Under the pieces are notes generated by a model that was not told the DNA's origin, made no database searches, and saw only the letters and a list, made by a program, of their open reading frames with translations. A program made the translations under genes and the position numbers. A stretch of DNA of 64,000 bases from Shinisaurus crocodilurus (lineage: Eukaryota > Chordata > Lepidosauria > Squamata > Shinisauridae): NCBI GenBank assembly GCA_021292165.1, contig JAHFWL010001321.1, positions 638,501 through 702,500 on the forward strand, read 5' to 3'. Of this stretch, positions 1 through 10,321 are shown in pieces. Each line of letters starts with the position of its first letter. Position 1 is the first letter of the stretch.

Positions 1-446
1 CATTCATGGCTGCCACCACTTGAGGTCCTTTTATTGTCTATGCCTCTGCTAACTCCCTTGGAGCCAAATTTCAGGGTGCAAACCCACCTCCCATATGCCA
101 ACCTTTCAACTTCTATTACAGCATCTATCCCACCTCTAACACCATGTGAAGGACCGCTGCCGGTCCTTTGCGTGAGTTCGGGAGTTAACGGGTTAACCAG
201 AGCTGATTAAACTCCCAGTATGCGGTTCCCGGCTTATTAGAAGGCAACCACTTCAATAGTCGCTGAATGAGAGAGTTGAAATTGACTAGGCACAGGGATT
301 GTTTATAACAAATTTAATGGAGCAAATCAAAACAGATAAGAACACCACCATAAACACAGGGAGTCTATAAAAGTTAATGGGGAGTGCAAACTCCAATACA
401 CACTGAGCTAAACGGAGTTCTGCAGACAGGCAATAGACAATACTGA
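1..446. other. No gene recognised; left-edge intergenic or intronic DNA
   Basis: No convincing exon or known repeat is visible here. A short perfect hairpin, AAGGACCG-CTGC-CGGTCCTT, lies at 149-168. The stretch is otherwise mixed AT-rich DNA. If locus A has a SCAN exon like locus B, it should lie left of this window. Confidence 0.4.
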
Positions 447-624
447 CCTCAGGCCTGTGGCTCACGCTGGCTCAGCTTGTCTGAGCGTGGAAAGCTAAGC
501 AGGGTCAGGCCTGGTTATTACTTGGATGGGAGACCCCTCCTCTAGTTTCCTGCATTGAGCAGGGGGTTGGACTCGACAGCCTTGTAGGCTCCTTCCAACT
601 CTATGATCTATGAAATCTATGAAA
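447..624 (+). repeat. 5S rRNA-derived SINE with CR1-like tail, copy 1
   Basis: The block around 500-532 (AAGCTAAGCAGGGTC, then CCTGGTTATTACTTGGATGGGAGACC) closely follows the internal promoter region of vertebrate 5S rRNA. It is followed directly by a tail reading CTGCATTGAGCAGGGGGTTGG and ending TTCCAACTCTATGATCTATG, which matches the 3' end of CR1 family A elsewhere in this window. This is the only plus-strand copy of the main subtype. Assignment to a named reptile 5S SINE family was not possible. Confidence 0.8.
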
Positions 625-1625
625 AGACCTAAGTTCCTAGAAAGTGGTTCACTGTGAGTCGTTCCAACTTACAGCCTTTACCGGGCGCTTTGCCCGGGGT
701 TGAGTTCCGTTGTCCAGGCCGAAGTCACGGACAGTCCGTGCAGCCCTGCACCCAGCATCCAGCATCCAACAACCTTACCGGGGCTTGGTGCCCCTCTTTT
801 ACCTCCTCCCTCCCTCGCTCCCCCTCCCTTCCTGTTGACAGGTGGAACCTGTTCCTCCTGCCAGGATCTCGGTGCCCCTGGGTGCTCGGGAGTACTTGGC
901 AGCTCTTTGTGAGGCTGCCAGGGGAAGCTCCTGGGGGGTATGTAGATGTTTCCCATTGAGGTGAATGCAGATGTAGGCTGATGTAAATGACAGCTTGGAA
1001 CTGGACTGCCTCTGCCCTAGGCAGAGGCCACTTTGGTGACGGTGTGGGGGTGGGGGTGCCTGGTCTGGCTTTCTCTCCACACAAACACCACCTGATATTT
1101 GCACTTCTGATGAAGGAACACCTAATTCTCCAAAGGCCTGTCTCGGCAGTGGGGGAGCCTGGTGTCCTCCACATGTTGTTGGACTCCAACTCCCTGCAGT
1201 ACCGGTGAGTGTGGTAAATAGGCAGGGATGGTGGGAGTTGCAGTCCAGAATCCTGCTTCTCACTGCAGGGCAGCCAGAAGCCCACATGAGGACAAGATGA
1301 GTTTTGAGGTTAGGGCTGCAGAACAATATTTCCAGGTGGGGCCGGACTGCCCTGCACCAGACCCTCTGAGGGCCAGATGACACTGGCGGCCACGGAGAGC
1401 AGTGTGCAATGGCATCCTGTTTTTTTCTCCAATCTCAGATAAACGGGGCATTCTCTCCAAGCCCTGTCCCCTGGAGGAACCACAAGAAGCTCTGCAGGCC
1501 GGATTGGGGGGCCAGCCAGCTGGATTGCGCCCACAGGTTGAGAGTTCTACACCCCTGTTCTAAGTGAGGCTGGGAATTGGAAGGCACCCCCCACCCTGAC
1601 TGGGTTCCTCTCTCTTCTCTTTCAG
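625..1625. other. Non-coding stretch upstream of the KRAB-derived exon
   Basis: Probably intron of locus A. All six frames carry only short or shadow ORFs. A degenerate inverted pair of the TGTTGGACTCCAACTCCC type (1170-1196 and 1228-1245) looks like a MITE relic similar to those at 44080 and 56300. The last 20 bases are a pyrimidine-rich splice-acceptor tract ending TTTCAG. Confidence 0.45.
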
Positions 1626-1749
1626 GTGCCAACCCCACTTGAGGAGGTAGCTGTGAGTCTATCTGAGGCAGGGCAGGCTCCGTCTGACCCTGGGCAAAAT
1701 TACAGAGAGGACAAGCAAGAGGCTGATGACAGAGATGTGGAACCTCTGG
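1626..1749 (+). CDS. Locus A, KRAB-A-derived exon (124 nt)
   Basis: The exon is bounded by a pyrimidine tract ending TTTCAG at 1625 and a GTAAGT donor at 1750. Read in phase 0 it begins VPTPLEEVAVSLSEAG and ends RDVEPLG, 41 codons plus one base. This aligns with a KRAB A-box (V-FEEVAVYFSEEEW...ALLDPGQ...LYREVM...N...SLG), although the EEW core, the LY pair and the VM-EN stretch are altered. The leftover G joins the GT of the exon at 3802 to make a Gly codon, so the frame is kept. In the family this box recruits TRIM28/KAP1; here that contact is probably lost (inference). Two other exons in this window have the same length and phases, which strongly supports a real exon. Confidence 0.72.
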
Positions 1750-1856
1750 GTAAGTGTTCCTTGTGCCACAGTATTCTTGGCTGGTCTTTTGCCCTTCAGT
1801 TGCTTTGTTGGCAAGCAAGCAGTAAACAAAATTGCCCCTCTCCAGCCAAATGGTCA

Positions 1857-2036
1857 TAGATTTCATAGATCATAGAGTTGGAAGGAGCCTACAAGGCTAT
1901 CGAATCCAAGCCCCTGCTGAATGCAGGAAACTAGAGGAGGGGTCTCCCATCCAAGTAATAACCAGGCCTGACCCTGCCTGGCTTTCCACACTCAGACAAG
2001 CTGAGCCAGCATAAGCCACAGGCTGGTCTTAGCACT
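1857..2036 (-). repeat. 5S rRNA-derived SINE, copy 2
   Basis: Minus-strand copy. It begins on the plus strand with the CR1-like tail (TCATAGATCATAGAGTTGG) and runs through GGTCTCCCATCCAAGTAATA, the complement of the 5S internal promoter block, to GAGCCAGCATAAGCCACAGG. It lies in the intron just after the KRAB-derived exon of locus A. Confidence 0.8.
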
Positions 2037-2199
2037 GGTTTAGGTTTGCCAATGTAAAACCTAAAGCAGGTTAGGTTCGAGGGAGACAGCAGGAGCAGGC
2101 AAATGGAACATCAGGGCCTGCTCCAGTTGGACTGCCTGCCCCCCACCCACCTAGGACATAAGAGGGGAAGGAGGGCCATTCCACCAGCCCTGCTGATAG

Positions 2200-2368
2200 T
2201 TTACTTATTTTTTTCCTCCTCCCTCCCTATCCCTTTTTCCTTGTGTGTTGTGTCTTTTCAGATTGTAAAGCTTTGGGGCAGGGACTTTTTTCCTGATTGA
2301 TCATAAGCCTCTCCAGAAGGTTTTTTTTGGCTGAGGAGTGGGATGAAAATACTATAAATAATTAAATG
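2200..2368 (+). repeat. Ancient LINE 3'-tail fragment
   Basis: The segment TTTTCAGATTGTAAAGC..GGGGCAGGGACTTT followed by TTTTTTGGCTGAGGAGTGGG and an A/T-rich end is repeated, diverged, at 56745-56950. The TTAGATTGTAA...GGCAGGGA motif is typical of old amniote LINE/SINE 3' tails of the L3/MIR3 type. Family assignment is from memory and tentative. Confidence 0.5.
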
Positions 2369-2555
2369 TAATCATGCCCCTAGGGGTGCTCTCTCTCTCT
2401 AATGCCTGGGATTCTGGGGCTATTCTTCCCCTTATAATCCTCAGAGCTGAGGCAGCAAGGGTGGGGGAGAGAGGAGGGAGAAGCTGTTCTCCCTGCAGCC
2501 TCTTCCCAAGGTCAAAGGAAATGTGGAAAAATGCTTGCTGTGGTGCCACTCGTTT

Positions 2556-2626
2556 TCATATCTGTGGTAGAACACGTGCTTTGCGTGCAGAAGGTTCCAG
2601 GTTCAATCCCCAGAATCTCCAAGGAT
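2556..2626 (+). repeat. tRNA-Ala-derived SINE fragment
   Basis: TGGTAGAACACGTGCTTTGC followed by AGAAGGTTCCAGGTTCAATC matches the A-box to B-box region of the tRNA-Ala(TGC)-derived SINE seen intact at 18281. The 5' end and the tail are missing. Confidence 0.65.
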
Positions 2627-2633
2627 CAAGCAA

Positions 2634-3008
2634 CCAGGGCTGGTGTTAAGGGTCGGCATGGTCGGGCACCTGCTGAGGGCCCACGCCCCAGTAGGGGCCC
2701 ACTGGCAAGATCCCCCTGGAGTTGCTTCTCCTCTTCACCACATCAACCTGCTTGTTCTCCTGTCTCTTGTTCTGGCCCAGACAATGGCGGTGGTGAGAAG
2801 GAGCAGCAGAAGATGCCACGGTCTGCTTGCTCACTGGCTCTCTGCCTGTCAAGCAAGCAAGTGGTAACAATGAGAGAAGGAGGAGGAGGAGCAAGAGCAG
2901 CTGGTGAGAATGGCGGTGAGAAGGTGGACTCACTGAGGGAGGGGGATCCATCGAGGGTGTCTTGCTCAAGGGCCCTCAGAAACCTGGAGGCAGCACTGCA
3001 AGTAGCAC
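2634..3008 (+). repeat. hAT-like repeat family G, copy 1
   Basis: Begins CAGGGCTGGTGTTAAGGGTC and continues GGCATGGTCGGGCACCTGC. Diverged copies occur at 35176-35520 (minus), 39765-40360, 45905-46315, 49573-49690 and 49872-50230. The CAGGGC start is compatible with a hAT terminus, but no clean terminal inverted repeat pair or target duplication was established. ORFs of 74-184 codons across it are repeat shadows. Confidence 0.55.
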
Positions 3009-3375
3009 ATGGAGTAGTGAGGGGGGCCCTTCCCCCGCACACACACACACCCGAGAGCAGTATTCCCTCAGGAGAAGGCCGTTGAGGGCCGCAAGCCAAC
3101 AGTAGGTGGGATCAGAGCCACCACCCCAACCCTCTTTCTTATACACACATCCCTTACATATTCCTTCACACGTGGGTGGCGACATAAGCATCTTCAAAAA
3201 GGTGGAGAAAAGCGGGTGTCTATTTGCATAATATTTGCATATGCAAATGGATATGTGTTGGTTGCAAATGTAGAAATCATAACGATACTTTAACTAGAAA
3301 TACAAGAGATCTCACTGTGGTGGTGAAGACTGACTAGGTGACCTGACCTGTATGCCTCCCGACGATGATGATGAT
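3009..3375. other. Intronic stretch without recognised feature
   Basis: Part of the intron between the two coding exons of locus A. A short ATATTTGCATATGCAAATGG palindrome-like AT-rich run sits near 3230-3250. Nothing else can be supported. Confidence 0.4.
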
Positions 3376-3539
3376 TCATAGATTCATAGATCATAGAGTT
3401 GGAAGGGGCGTACAAGGCCATCGAGTCCAACCCCCTGCTCAGTGCAGGAAACTAGAGGAGGGGTCTCCCATCCAAGTAATAACCAGGCCTGACCCTGCTT
3501 AGCTTTCCATGCTCAGACAAGCTGAGCCAGCATAAGCCA
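3376..3539 (-). repeat. 5S rRNA-derived SINE, copy 3, inserted in a GAT microsatellite
   Basis: Minus-strand copy with the same tail and 5S-like block as the others. It is flanked on the left by GACGATGATGATGATT (3361-3376) and on the right by a (GAT)n tract at 3540-3580. Insertion into, or target duplication of, a GAT repeat explains both flanks. Confidence 0.8.
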
Positions 3540-3579
<40 letters not shown>

Positions 3580-3801
3580 TAATTAAAAAAGTGTCTCAAG
3601 AAATAAAATGAAATAAAAATCAGGGGAGGGAGAGAGCCTGGCAGGTGCCAAGAGAGGTGTCCGTCGGGCACATTGGTGCCCACAGGCACCATGTCTCTAA
3701 CGTCGCCTCTCTCCCGCCGCCTGAATTGGACCATGAGGGTTGAATACTCAAAAGCCCCGTTGAAATGCTAAGCAGCATCCATTCTTTCCTTCCTCCTACA
3801 G

Positions 3802-5024
3802 GTGAAGGGCTGCTGGGTGCAAATGAGGAGAAGAAATACCATCCAGAAGTCCCTGTTCCAGAAGAGGCAAAAGGGACACCGGTGGGCAAAATGGAAGAAG
3901 AGGATTCTCAGTGCGATAAGCAGGAAGACGCCTCGGAGAAGAGGAAAGGAAACAGCCGCCAGCCTTTTTCTTGCACGCATGATGGGCCCCTCAGAGGAGC
4001 CGCGGGAGAAGAGAGAATCCACATGGGGAGGAGGCTGAACCCAAGCAACATGGGTGGGAGAAGCCTGAGGCAGAGATCGGGTCTCGTCAAACACGAGAGG
4101 ACCCATGCTGCTGACAGGCCGCATAAGTGCTCGGACTGCGGGAAAACATTCTTCATGAACTCGACTCTGCTGACGCACCAGAGAACCCATGCAGGAGAAA
4201 AAGCGACCAATGGGGGCGTAGAGCGCGGGAAAGCCCTCTTGGAGAAATCGCACCTCATGAGGCACTGCAGAATTCATGCAGGAGAGAATGGCTGCAAGGC
4301 TTCCAACTGTGGGAAAAGCTTCACCGAGAATGCAGGCCTTCCCCGACACCGGAGGGGGCCTGCGGGCGAGAAGCCATACAAGTGTTCCGACTGTGGGAAG
4401 AGATTCAGCCTGAACTCAAATCTTATTTTGCACCAAAGAGCCCACATGCGAGGGAAACCATCCCATGCCTCTGACTGCGGGAAAAGGCTCGGTCACAGGT
4501 CCGAGCTTAATCGACCGCAGGAGACTCCAGCAATGCACGACCCATCGATGCGCTCGCACTGTGGGGGAAATGCCGACAACGGCCCGAGCCTCGTTAACCA
4601 TTGTGGTATCCATCGGGAGGGGAAGCCATATGAGTGCTTGGACTGTGGGAAGAGCTTCCTTCTCAGCTCGAACCTTACATTGCACCAAATGGCCCACTCC
4701 ATGGCCAAGCCGTTTGCCCACTCCGAGCGGGGGAAAGTGTTCAAGGACGAGGATGAGAAAATCCAGCCTGAGGAGAAACCATACAAGTGTTCGGACTGCG
4801 GGAAAAGTTTCCTCCTGAGCTCCAACCTCACATTGCATCAGAGAACCCACACAGGGGTGAAGCCTTTCCAGTGCTCTGAATGCGGGAAAAGCTTTAGCGA
4901 CAAGTCCAACTTCCACCGGCACTACCGGCTGCACACCCGAGAGAAACCTCACAAGTGCTACTTCTGTGGGAACAGTTTCAGCCAGCGCTCAGATTTGGTT
5001 GCTCACGAGAGAATCCACACCTAG
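3802..5024 (+). CDS. Locus A, C2H2 zinc-finger terminal exon
   Basis: The exon follows TTCCTCCTACAG and enters in phase 1, matching the KRAB-derived exon at 1626-1749. It encodes 406 residues and ends at TAG (5022-5024). The first ~90 residues are an acidic linker; the rest is a C2H2 array with H-TGEKP-like linkers, so the product should be a nuclear DNA-binding factor. Six fingers retain both Cys and both His (HKCSDCGKTF, YKCSDCGKRF, YECLDCGKSF, YKCSDCGKSF, FQCSECGKSF and HKCYFCGNSF types). About six others in between have lost one or more zinc ligands, for example near 4205-4275, 4460-4530 and 4705-4760. Two intact fingers share the helix LLSSNLTLHQ, indicating recent finger duplication. 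The frame is open throughout, so decay is by substitution only. The exact orthologue is not recognised. Confidence 0.85.
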
Positions 5025-5254
5025 TAGTGTGGGCAGGCACCCAATTGGGGTAAGACCTCTCTCATTTAAGAACCCAGAGACACACTTGAAGTGTGTTGTT
5101 CCAGTGCGCCATCTTAGCCTGGCATCTTTGGACAAGGGCCAGTTCTGGATTCTGTGTGGAGAAAATACAGAACTGATGCAGTGCAGAGCTGGGGGTGGGG
5201 GGGAAGGCTAGATGGATATGCGGCCCTAAGCTTCTGGAACCGAATTCAGATTCA
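5025..5254 (+). other. Probable 3' UTR of locus A
   Basis: About 200 nt of sequence without a known repeat follows the stop codon. No canonical AATAAA is seen before the LINE that begins near 5255, so the polyadenylation site is not located. Confidence 0.35.
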
Positions 5255-5811
5255 CCATTCCATTTATTTATGCATCAGCCAACCAGGCTATCGCACACCC
5301 ATACAAAACAGACAGTATACAAGTTAAAAGTCGTTAGGCAAATAATCGTTAAAAAATACATTCCATGCACATAATTAAAAATGTATATACTGTATATACA
5401 TACACATAAACAGGTAAGTATAAAATGGACCATTAATAAATAATTACATTTCAGAGCTAAGAGCCAAATTTAAAAACTCATTTCTCTTTGCCAGAGCCAG
5501 TTTGACATACTTTGCAGTTTGAAAGGATGTGTAGTAATCTTTACCAGCTAGTAGAAAGACCATTTTCCTTAAAGGGGAAGCATCTTTTACAGGACCTAAT
5601 AAAGGGAGAAGGTATTGGCTTCTCAGATCTGTATATTGTGGGCACCCCAGAAGGGAATGGGTCAGATTCTCTATTTGTCTGCAACCATAGGGACATTGTC
5701 TTTCTGCTTTTGGGAGTCCATTAAACCAACCCAAGACTTCCATAAGGTGTACGGCATTCAATCTGCATTTAATTAGGAGTCCTTTTTGTTGTGACATTTA
5801 ACAAAACAACA
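5255..5811 (-). mobile_element. Non-LTR retrotransposon, C-terminal zinc-motif part
   Basis: A minus-strand frame (5797-5444) carries CPYGCRQIENLTHSLLGCP, the C-x3-C...H...C arrangement found at the C-terminus of several non-LTR retrotransposon clades (I/R1/Ingi-like). The A/T-rich plus-strand start near 5255-5440 would be its 3' end. It is probably the downstream part of the element whose reverse-transcriptase portion lies at 6428-7316, with unrelated sequence between them. Confidence 0.6.
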
Positions 5812-6300
5812 GCTGTGGCACAATTGTTTTCATTTGGAAAGGTACAGAAAGGCTAGGAAAACAAGTCGTGTTGCGTCTGCCACTTACTGTTCTGTTCTCA
5901 TGGGAAAAGTAGGTGTGAACGAAATACGAGCTGATCACATGGTTTGTACTTTCTGATGACGTTGTATGATTTGTTAGGTTTCGTTTTCTGTAGCCATTTT
6001 TAGTAGAGAGATAGATTGCTTCTTTGGTTCTTCTCTCTGATGCTCTGACTATTGAATGCTGGACTTATTGCAATCATGTAAAGTCAAATGCTGGGGTGGA
6101 CTTGCTCCACTGGACAAATGCTTATCTGCAACATTGTAATGTAGGAGATTGTATACTCTGTAGTGTTTACTGATGTAGAAATAAACAGGTAGAAAGAAAC
6201 CTGTTGTAATCTACGGAGTTATTTCCTTATTACTGAAAGCTGCTGGAAGAGCTGCGAGCTGGCTGAAATCCGAGACGCTTGGAATGCTGCGAGGGGGGAG
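5812..6300 (+). other. Insertion between two LINE pieces; possible solo LTR
   Basis: This ~500-nt block separates two minus-strand LINE fragments and shares no similarity with them. It starts TGTGGCACAATT and contains AGAAATAAACAGG near 6177, a usable AATAAA polyadenylation signal, as expected for an LTR R/U5 boundary. No convincing CA end or target duplication was found, so the LTR reading is weak. It contains no ORF of note. Confidence 0.3.
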
Positions 6301-6427
6301 GACAGGTCTGGAGCTCTGTGTGTACTTCATGGGCCAGTTACACACACAGAACAGGATCTAAATCTTCCATCTCACGCTCTGCTTTTTTCCACGAGGCCAG
6401 CGGGCCTACAGGGTGGATTGTAAGCCT

Positions 6428-7316
6428 TCAGGGTATAGCCATTGCCCCCTTCACTTTTAGGTCGTATGGGCTTTGAAAGGCCAGATATGCTGGCAATTTC
6501 CCTGGTGAAGCCGAGAAATTTTTATAAAATAGATTAGACTGACATTTGAACGCCAGCAGGGAGTTAGTTTTGAAGTCTACTTCGGCCAGGCACCTTGTGA
6601 TGTCCTGCCGAGCACCACTGTAGCCTCTGGCCACCAAGTAACCCACGGACAGGCCCAGTTCTGAGATAAGCTTGCCAGATGCCATGGTCCAAGAGTCTTG
6701 GTCCATTTCCTCATATGCCATTAGAACCAGGGGGGCGGGGGCTATCTTAAAAGCAATCCTGAGCCAATAATAAATAGCTACTTTTAGGGCTGAAGTTCTA
6801 ACTGGGCTACATGCTGACTGCATTTGAACTAGCACTCTGGGAGTTGATCTAGGAACCCACAGAGCGCTTGTTAGAAATTTATGCTGTATCGGGTCAAGCA
6901 CTGAGGTATCAGAATGTGCCCATAAAGGAGCTCCATACAGTAGCTGTGGAAGTAATTTAGTTTTATACAGCTCAAGAAGAGACCACACAGCCCCCCCCCC
7001 CCCGCCTAGACCAGCAGCATGGTGAATGGTAGCATTAGATGTTATTCCTGCTGATATTGCAGCAGTTTTCAAATGGGGGGTCCAAGACACAGTGTTCTTA
7101 AATGTCACCCCTAGATATTTATAGACAGTAATCTGCTCCAACTGATGATTATCCAGCTTCCCAGAGAACCTCTGTTTTCTCTTACCAAAGACCATTATTT
7201 TTGTTTTAGAGTAGTTTACTGCCAAAGATTCCTCCTGACAATATGACGCCAGGGCTCTCAGGAGCCTGCGTAGCCCTGCCTGTGCACGTGAAAGGAGGGT
7301 GGGAGTTGCCATTTAA
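6428..7316 (-). mobile_element. Non-LTR retrotransposon, post-catalytic reverse-transcriptase region
   Basis: One minus-strand frame of 294 codons (7312-6428) encodes the part of a reverse transcriptase just after the catalytic YADD box. It includes LAVNYSKTKIMVFGKRKQR, YKYLGVTFKN and a LLPQLLYGAPLWAH segment, typical of the thumb and downstream region of non-LTR elements. The copy is truncated at its 5' side near 7316, right after where the YADD motif would be. It is uninterrupted except for its terminal TGA. The clade is uncertain (I/Vingi-like is possible). Confidence 0.7.
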
Positions 7317-7374
7317 GGAGCAAGGCCATGCAGCAAAGTGTGGGCCCCGTGACTCATTCTACCCCTTCATCCCT

Positions 7375-7656
7375 CTTAGGGCCAGCCCAAGACATTTTGC
7401 TGCTTGAGGCAAAAAACAAGATGGTGCCCCTCCCATTCCATGTACGAAAGTCGACTGGACTAGCAGTCAAATCTTCAATACTGGCAATGGCCCAATGTCT
7501 TCCACCACACCTGAAGGCAGCAGGCTGACTTAGGGGACACTGGGCAGGCCGTGTGCAACACAGCTCTCTCCTCCTCTGACACCTTGCTGCCGCCTCCCAT
7601 CATCTGCTGCCTGAGGCGACCGCCCCACTCTGCCTCATGGTAGGGCTGGCCCTGAC
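7375..7656. mobile_element. hAT-like non-autonomous element
   Basis: The ends form an inverted pair, AGGGCCAGCCC near 7378 and GGGCTGGCCCT near 7645. Inside, GCTTGAGGCAAA and GCCTGAGGCGAC are also inverted relative to each other. No ORF is present. The hAT assignment rests on the CAGGGC-type terminus only. Confidence 0.5.
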
Positions 7657-7747
7657 ACCTCCTAGTGCAAACCCTACTCAAGAGTCCCTGGAAGCTCTAT
7701 CAGTGGATTAGCAGTGTTGAAGACCCTATCAGTCAGAGCAGATAAGC

Positions 7748-7966
7748 CAGTGTGGCATAGTGTTTAGAGTGCTGGACTGGAACTCGGGAGATCCGGGTTC
7801 TAGTCTCCACTCAGCCATGAAGCTCACTGGGTAATGTTGGGCCAGTCACTGACGCTCAGCCTAACCTACCTCACAGGGTTGTTGTGAGGATAAACCGGAG
7901 AGGAGGAGGATTATGTAAGCCTCCTTGCAGGAAAAAAGGTGGGTAATAAATAAATAAATAAATCTG
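7748..7966 (+). repeat. MIR-like tRNA-derived SINE, copy 1
   Basis: Begins GCCAGTGTGGCATAGTG, followed by GAGATCCGGGTTCTAGTC (tRNA B-box-like), then the CORE-type CCTCACAGGGTTGTTGTGAG. It ends in a CTTGCAGGAAAAAAGGTGGG tail and (AATA)n. Other copies: 12003 (+), 17520 (-), 18120-18570 (-, interrupted), 24560 (-), 29670 (+), 51590 (-) and 55508 (+). Confidence 0.85.
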
Positions 7967-8994
7967 GGCTAGGTAGAATAGTGGGCCTCCATATGTTCAT
8001 ATATAGAAGTGCCACTCAAACTACATGGGGATTGCGACCCCTTGGGATAAAACCCAGCATACTGTGATGCAGCTAGGATTGGACCTTGGGGCCCTCAAAT
8101 GGCCACCCAGGGAGCAGCAAGTGATGAAGGCAGCCAACGCAAACTCCATTTTATTCCTTACGCTGCTATGATTTAAGTGAATGTCAAATGTAAAACTGCA
8201 CACACTCATAGTATTATTTTTTTGTAAAAATTGGGGTTAGCAAACGGTTTTGTTATTGTCGTTCTAACATATAAGGAGTGCAGAGGCAGTTGTAAAGGAA
8301 AGGGAATGCTAGTTGTGTGCTTCACCGCTGAAATAATACGCACAGCGGTCCCCCTGTAAGACCATTAAGTCCAGGGGCGAAAATGACCTAGTTGCAACCA
8401 CTGGGCAGTGACCCTGCAGGCCACATACAGACTCGACCTAGATTCATGCCAACCTCCGCCCACTTTCCAGGTTCCTCTCATTTAGCAAACCCCACCCCAG
8501 TTTTGCCTCTGGCCACGCCCCCTGCTAGAATGCAGACCTTGAAAAGAAAAAGGTTCCCCAGCCCCTGGTCTAAAATCAGACCCCCTCTAACTCCTGCTTC
8601 ACTCATGACGCGGGAAGGTACGGGATTAAATCAGTGGCCATCAAATGTCATTTTGGAGACTCTGTCCCGTGGTTTTCCCAGGAAAAGTCTCAGCTTCATC
8701 AGTATTTTCACCACCTATCACTAGGAGAAGAGTGTTCCAGCGAGGGCTGTCACTTGATTTAAAAAAATAAATAAATCATAATCATTAATTGTATCACTTT
8801 TACTTGATTAAACCTGGATACTTTTGCATATGAATAAACACTCATTCTGAAGAGGGGGAAAGGCTACTTCCTTTGTTCCCCCCACCCACCCAGTGATACT
8901 TGTACATGTTGCAACAAGCCCTATTTTAGAAGAGGCATTCCTTCTTCTGTGGAAGAGGACAGGGAAAGCTTCTTTTATTATTTATTTATTTATT
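7967..8994. other. Intergenic stretch without recognised gene
   Basis: Between locus A and the L2-like LINE. Only short frames are present and no splice-flanked exon was recognised. The sequence is A/T-rich with ATAAATAAAT runs near 8765. Confidence 0.4.
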
Positions 8995-10262
8995 ATTAAT
9001 ATTTATTTATCGCCCATCTGGCCGGCAACCGGCCACCCTGGGCGATGTACACAAATAAAATACATAAATGCAATAAAATACATTAAAACAATATAAAAAA
9101 TTTTAAAATCTTAACCCACCCCATATTCCCGCCTGAACAACCAGGTTTTTAATGAGCGACGGAAGCTCATCAGAGAGGGGGCATGGCGGAGGTCACTCGG
9201 GAGAGAGTTCCACAATACGGGGGCCGCCACAGAAAAGGCCCTCTTCCTCGTCCCCACCAGTCTAGCTGCTCTGGCTGAAGGGACAAGGAGAAGGCCATCC
9301 GTGGCAGATCTTGTTGAGCGGCCCACTTGGTGTTACTGGAGACGCTCCTTGAGATAGACTGGACCAGAGCCGTATAGGGTTTTAAAGGTCAAAACCAACA
9401 CCTTGAATTCGGCTCGGCAAGCAACTGGTAGCCAGTGCAAATCCTTCAGCACTGGCGTGATGTGATCCCGCCGGCAGCTGCCTTTAACCAGGCGAGCCGC
9501 CGCGTTCTGTACCAGCTGCAGCTTCCGAACCGTCTTCAAGGGTAACCCCACGTAGAGCGCATTACAGTAGTCTAGGTGAGAGGAGACCAAGGCATGAACC
9601 ACTGATGGGAGCAGGTGATTAGGAAGGTAGGGGCGCAGCTGCCGTATCAGATGGAGTTGATACAGCGCTGCCCGGCTCATAGCTGCCACCTGAGCCTCCA
9701 TGGACAGCTGGGAGTCTAGAATGACTCCCAAGCTGCGGACCTGGTCCTTCAGGGGTAGATGTACCCCATTCAGCACCAGGTCAACATCCCCTAACCTCCC
9801 CTTGTCCCCCACCAGCAGTACCTCGGTCTTGTCGGGGTTCAGCTTCAGCATGTTCCTTCCCATCCAGCCAGCCACTGCCTCCAGGCACTTGGACAGGGTC
9901 TCAACGGCCAACCTCGGTGAGGACTTGAAACAGAGGTAGAGCTGCGTGTCATCCGCATACTGATGACACCGCACCCCAAACCTCCTGATGATAGCTCCCA
10001 GCGGCTTGAGGTAGATGTTGAATAACATCGGGGAGAGGATGGAACCCTGCGGCACTCCACAAGTGAGCAGCCGAGGGTCCGAAGCCTCCTCCCCGAGAAC
10101 TACCCTCTGGTACCTTCCAGAGAGGAAGGACCGGAACCACTGCAATACAGTGCCTCCCAAGCCCAACCCCTCCAGGCGGTCCAGGAGGATACCGTGGTCA
10201 ACAGTATCAAAAGCCGCCAAGAGATCGAGGAGGACTAGAAAGGAGCATTCGCCCCTATCCAA
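8995..10262 (-). mobile_element. L2/CR1-group LINE, 5'-truncated reverse transcriptase
   Basis: A minus-strand frame of 309 codons (10262-9333) includes LLAAFDTVDHGILLDRL, CGVPQGSILSPMLFNIYL and the catalytic QYADDTQLYL, plus LNPDKTEVLLVG. This is a clear non-LTR reverse transcriptase of the L2 type. A second frame (9326-9111) carries the conserved C-terminal block with LWNSLPSDLRHA, so one frameshift or stop separates the two parts. The A/T-rich block 8995-9110 is the 3' end. The element is truncated at 10262 and cannot be autonomous. Confidence 0.85.
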
Positions 10263-10321
10263 AGCCTTTGGAGCATTCGCCCCTATTTTAAGCCTTTTAA
10301 GAACGTCACATGGGCCTAGTT

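Noticed and set aside
500..532. 5S rRNA gene
   Set aside because: Only the internal promoter region is 5S-like. The 5' third and the 3' end are replaced by SINE sequence with a CR1 tail.
3768..4952. Minus-strand ORFs of 112-193 codons across the locus A zinc-finger exon
   Set aside because: Antisense shadows of the repeated C2H2 codons; no motif or splice context of their own.
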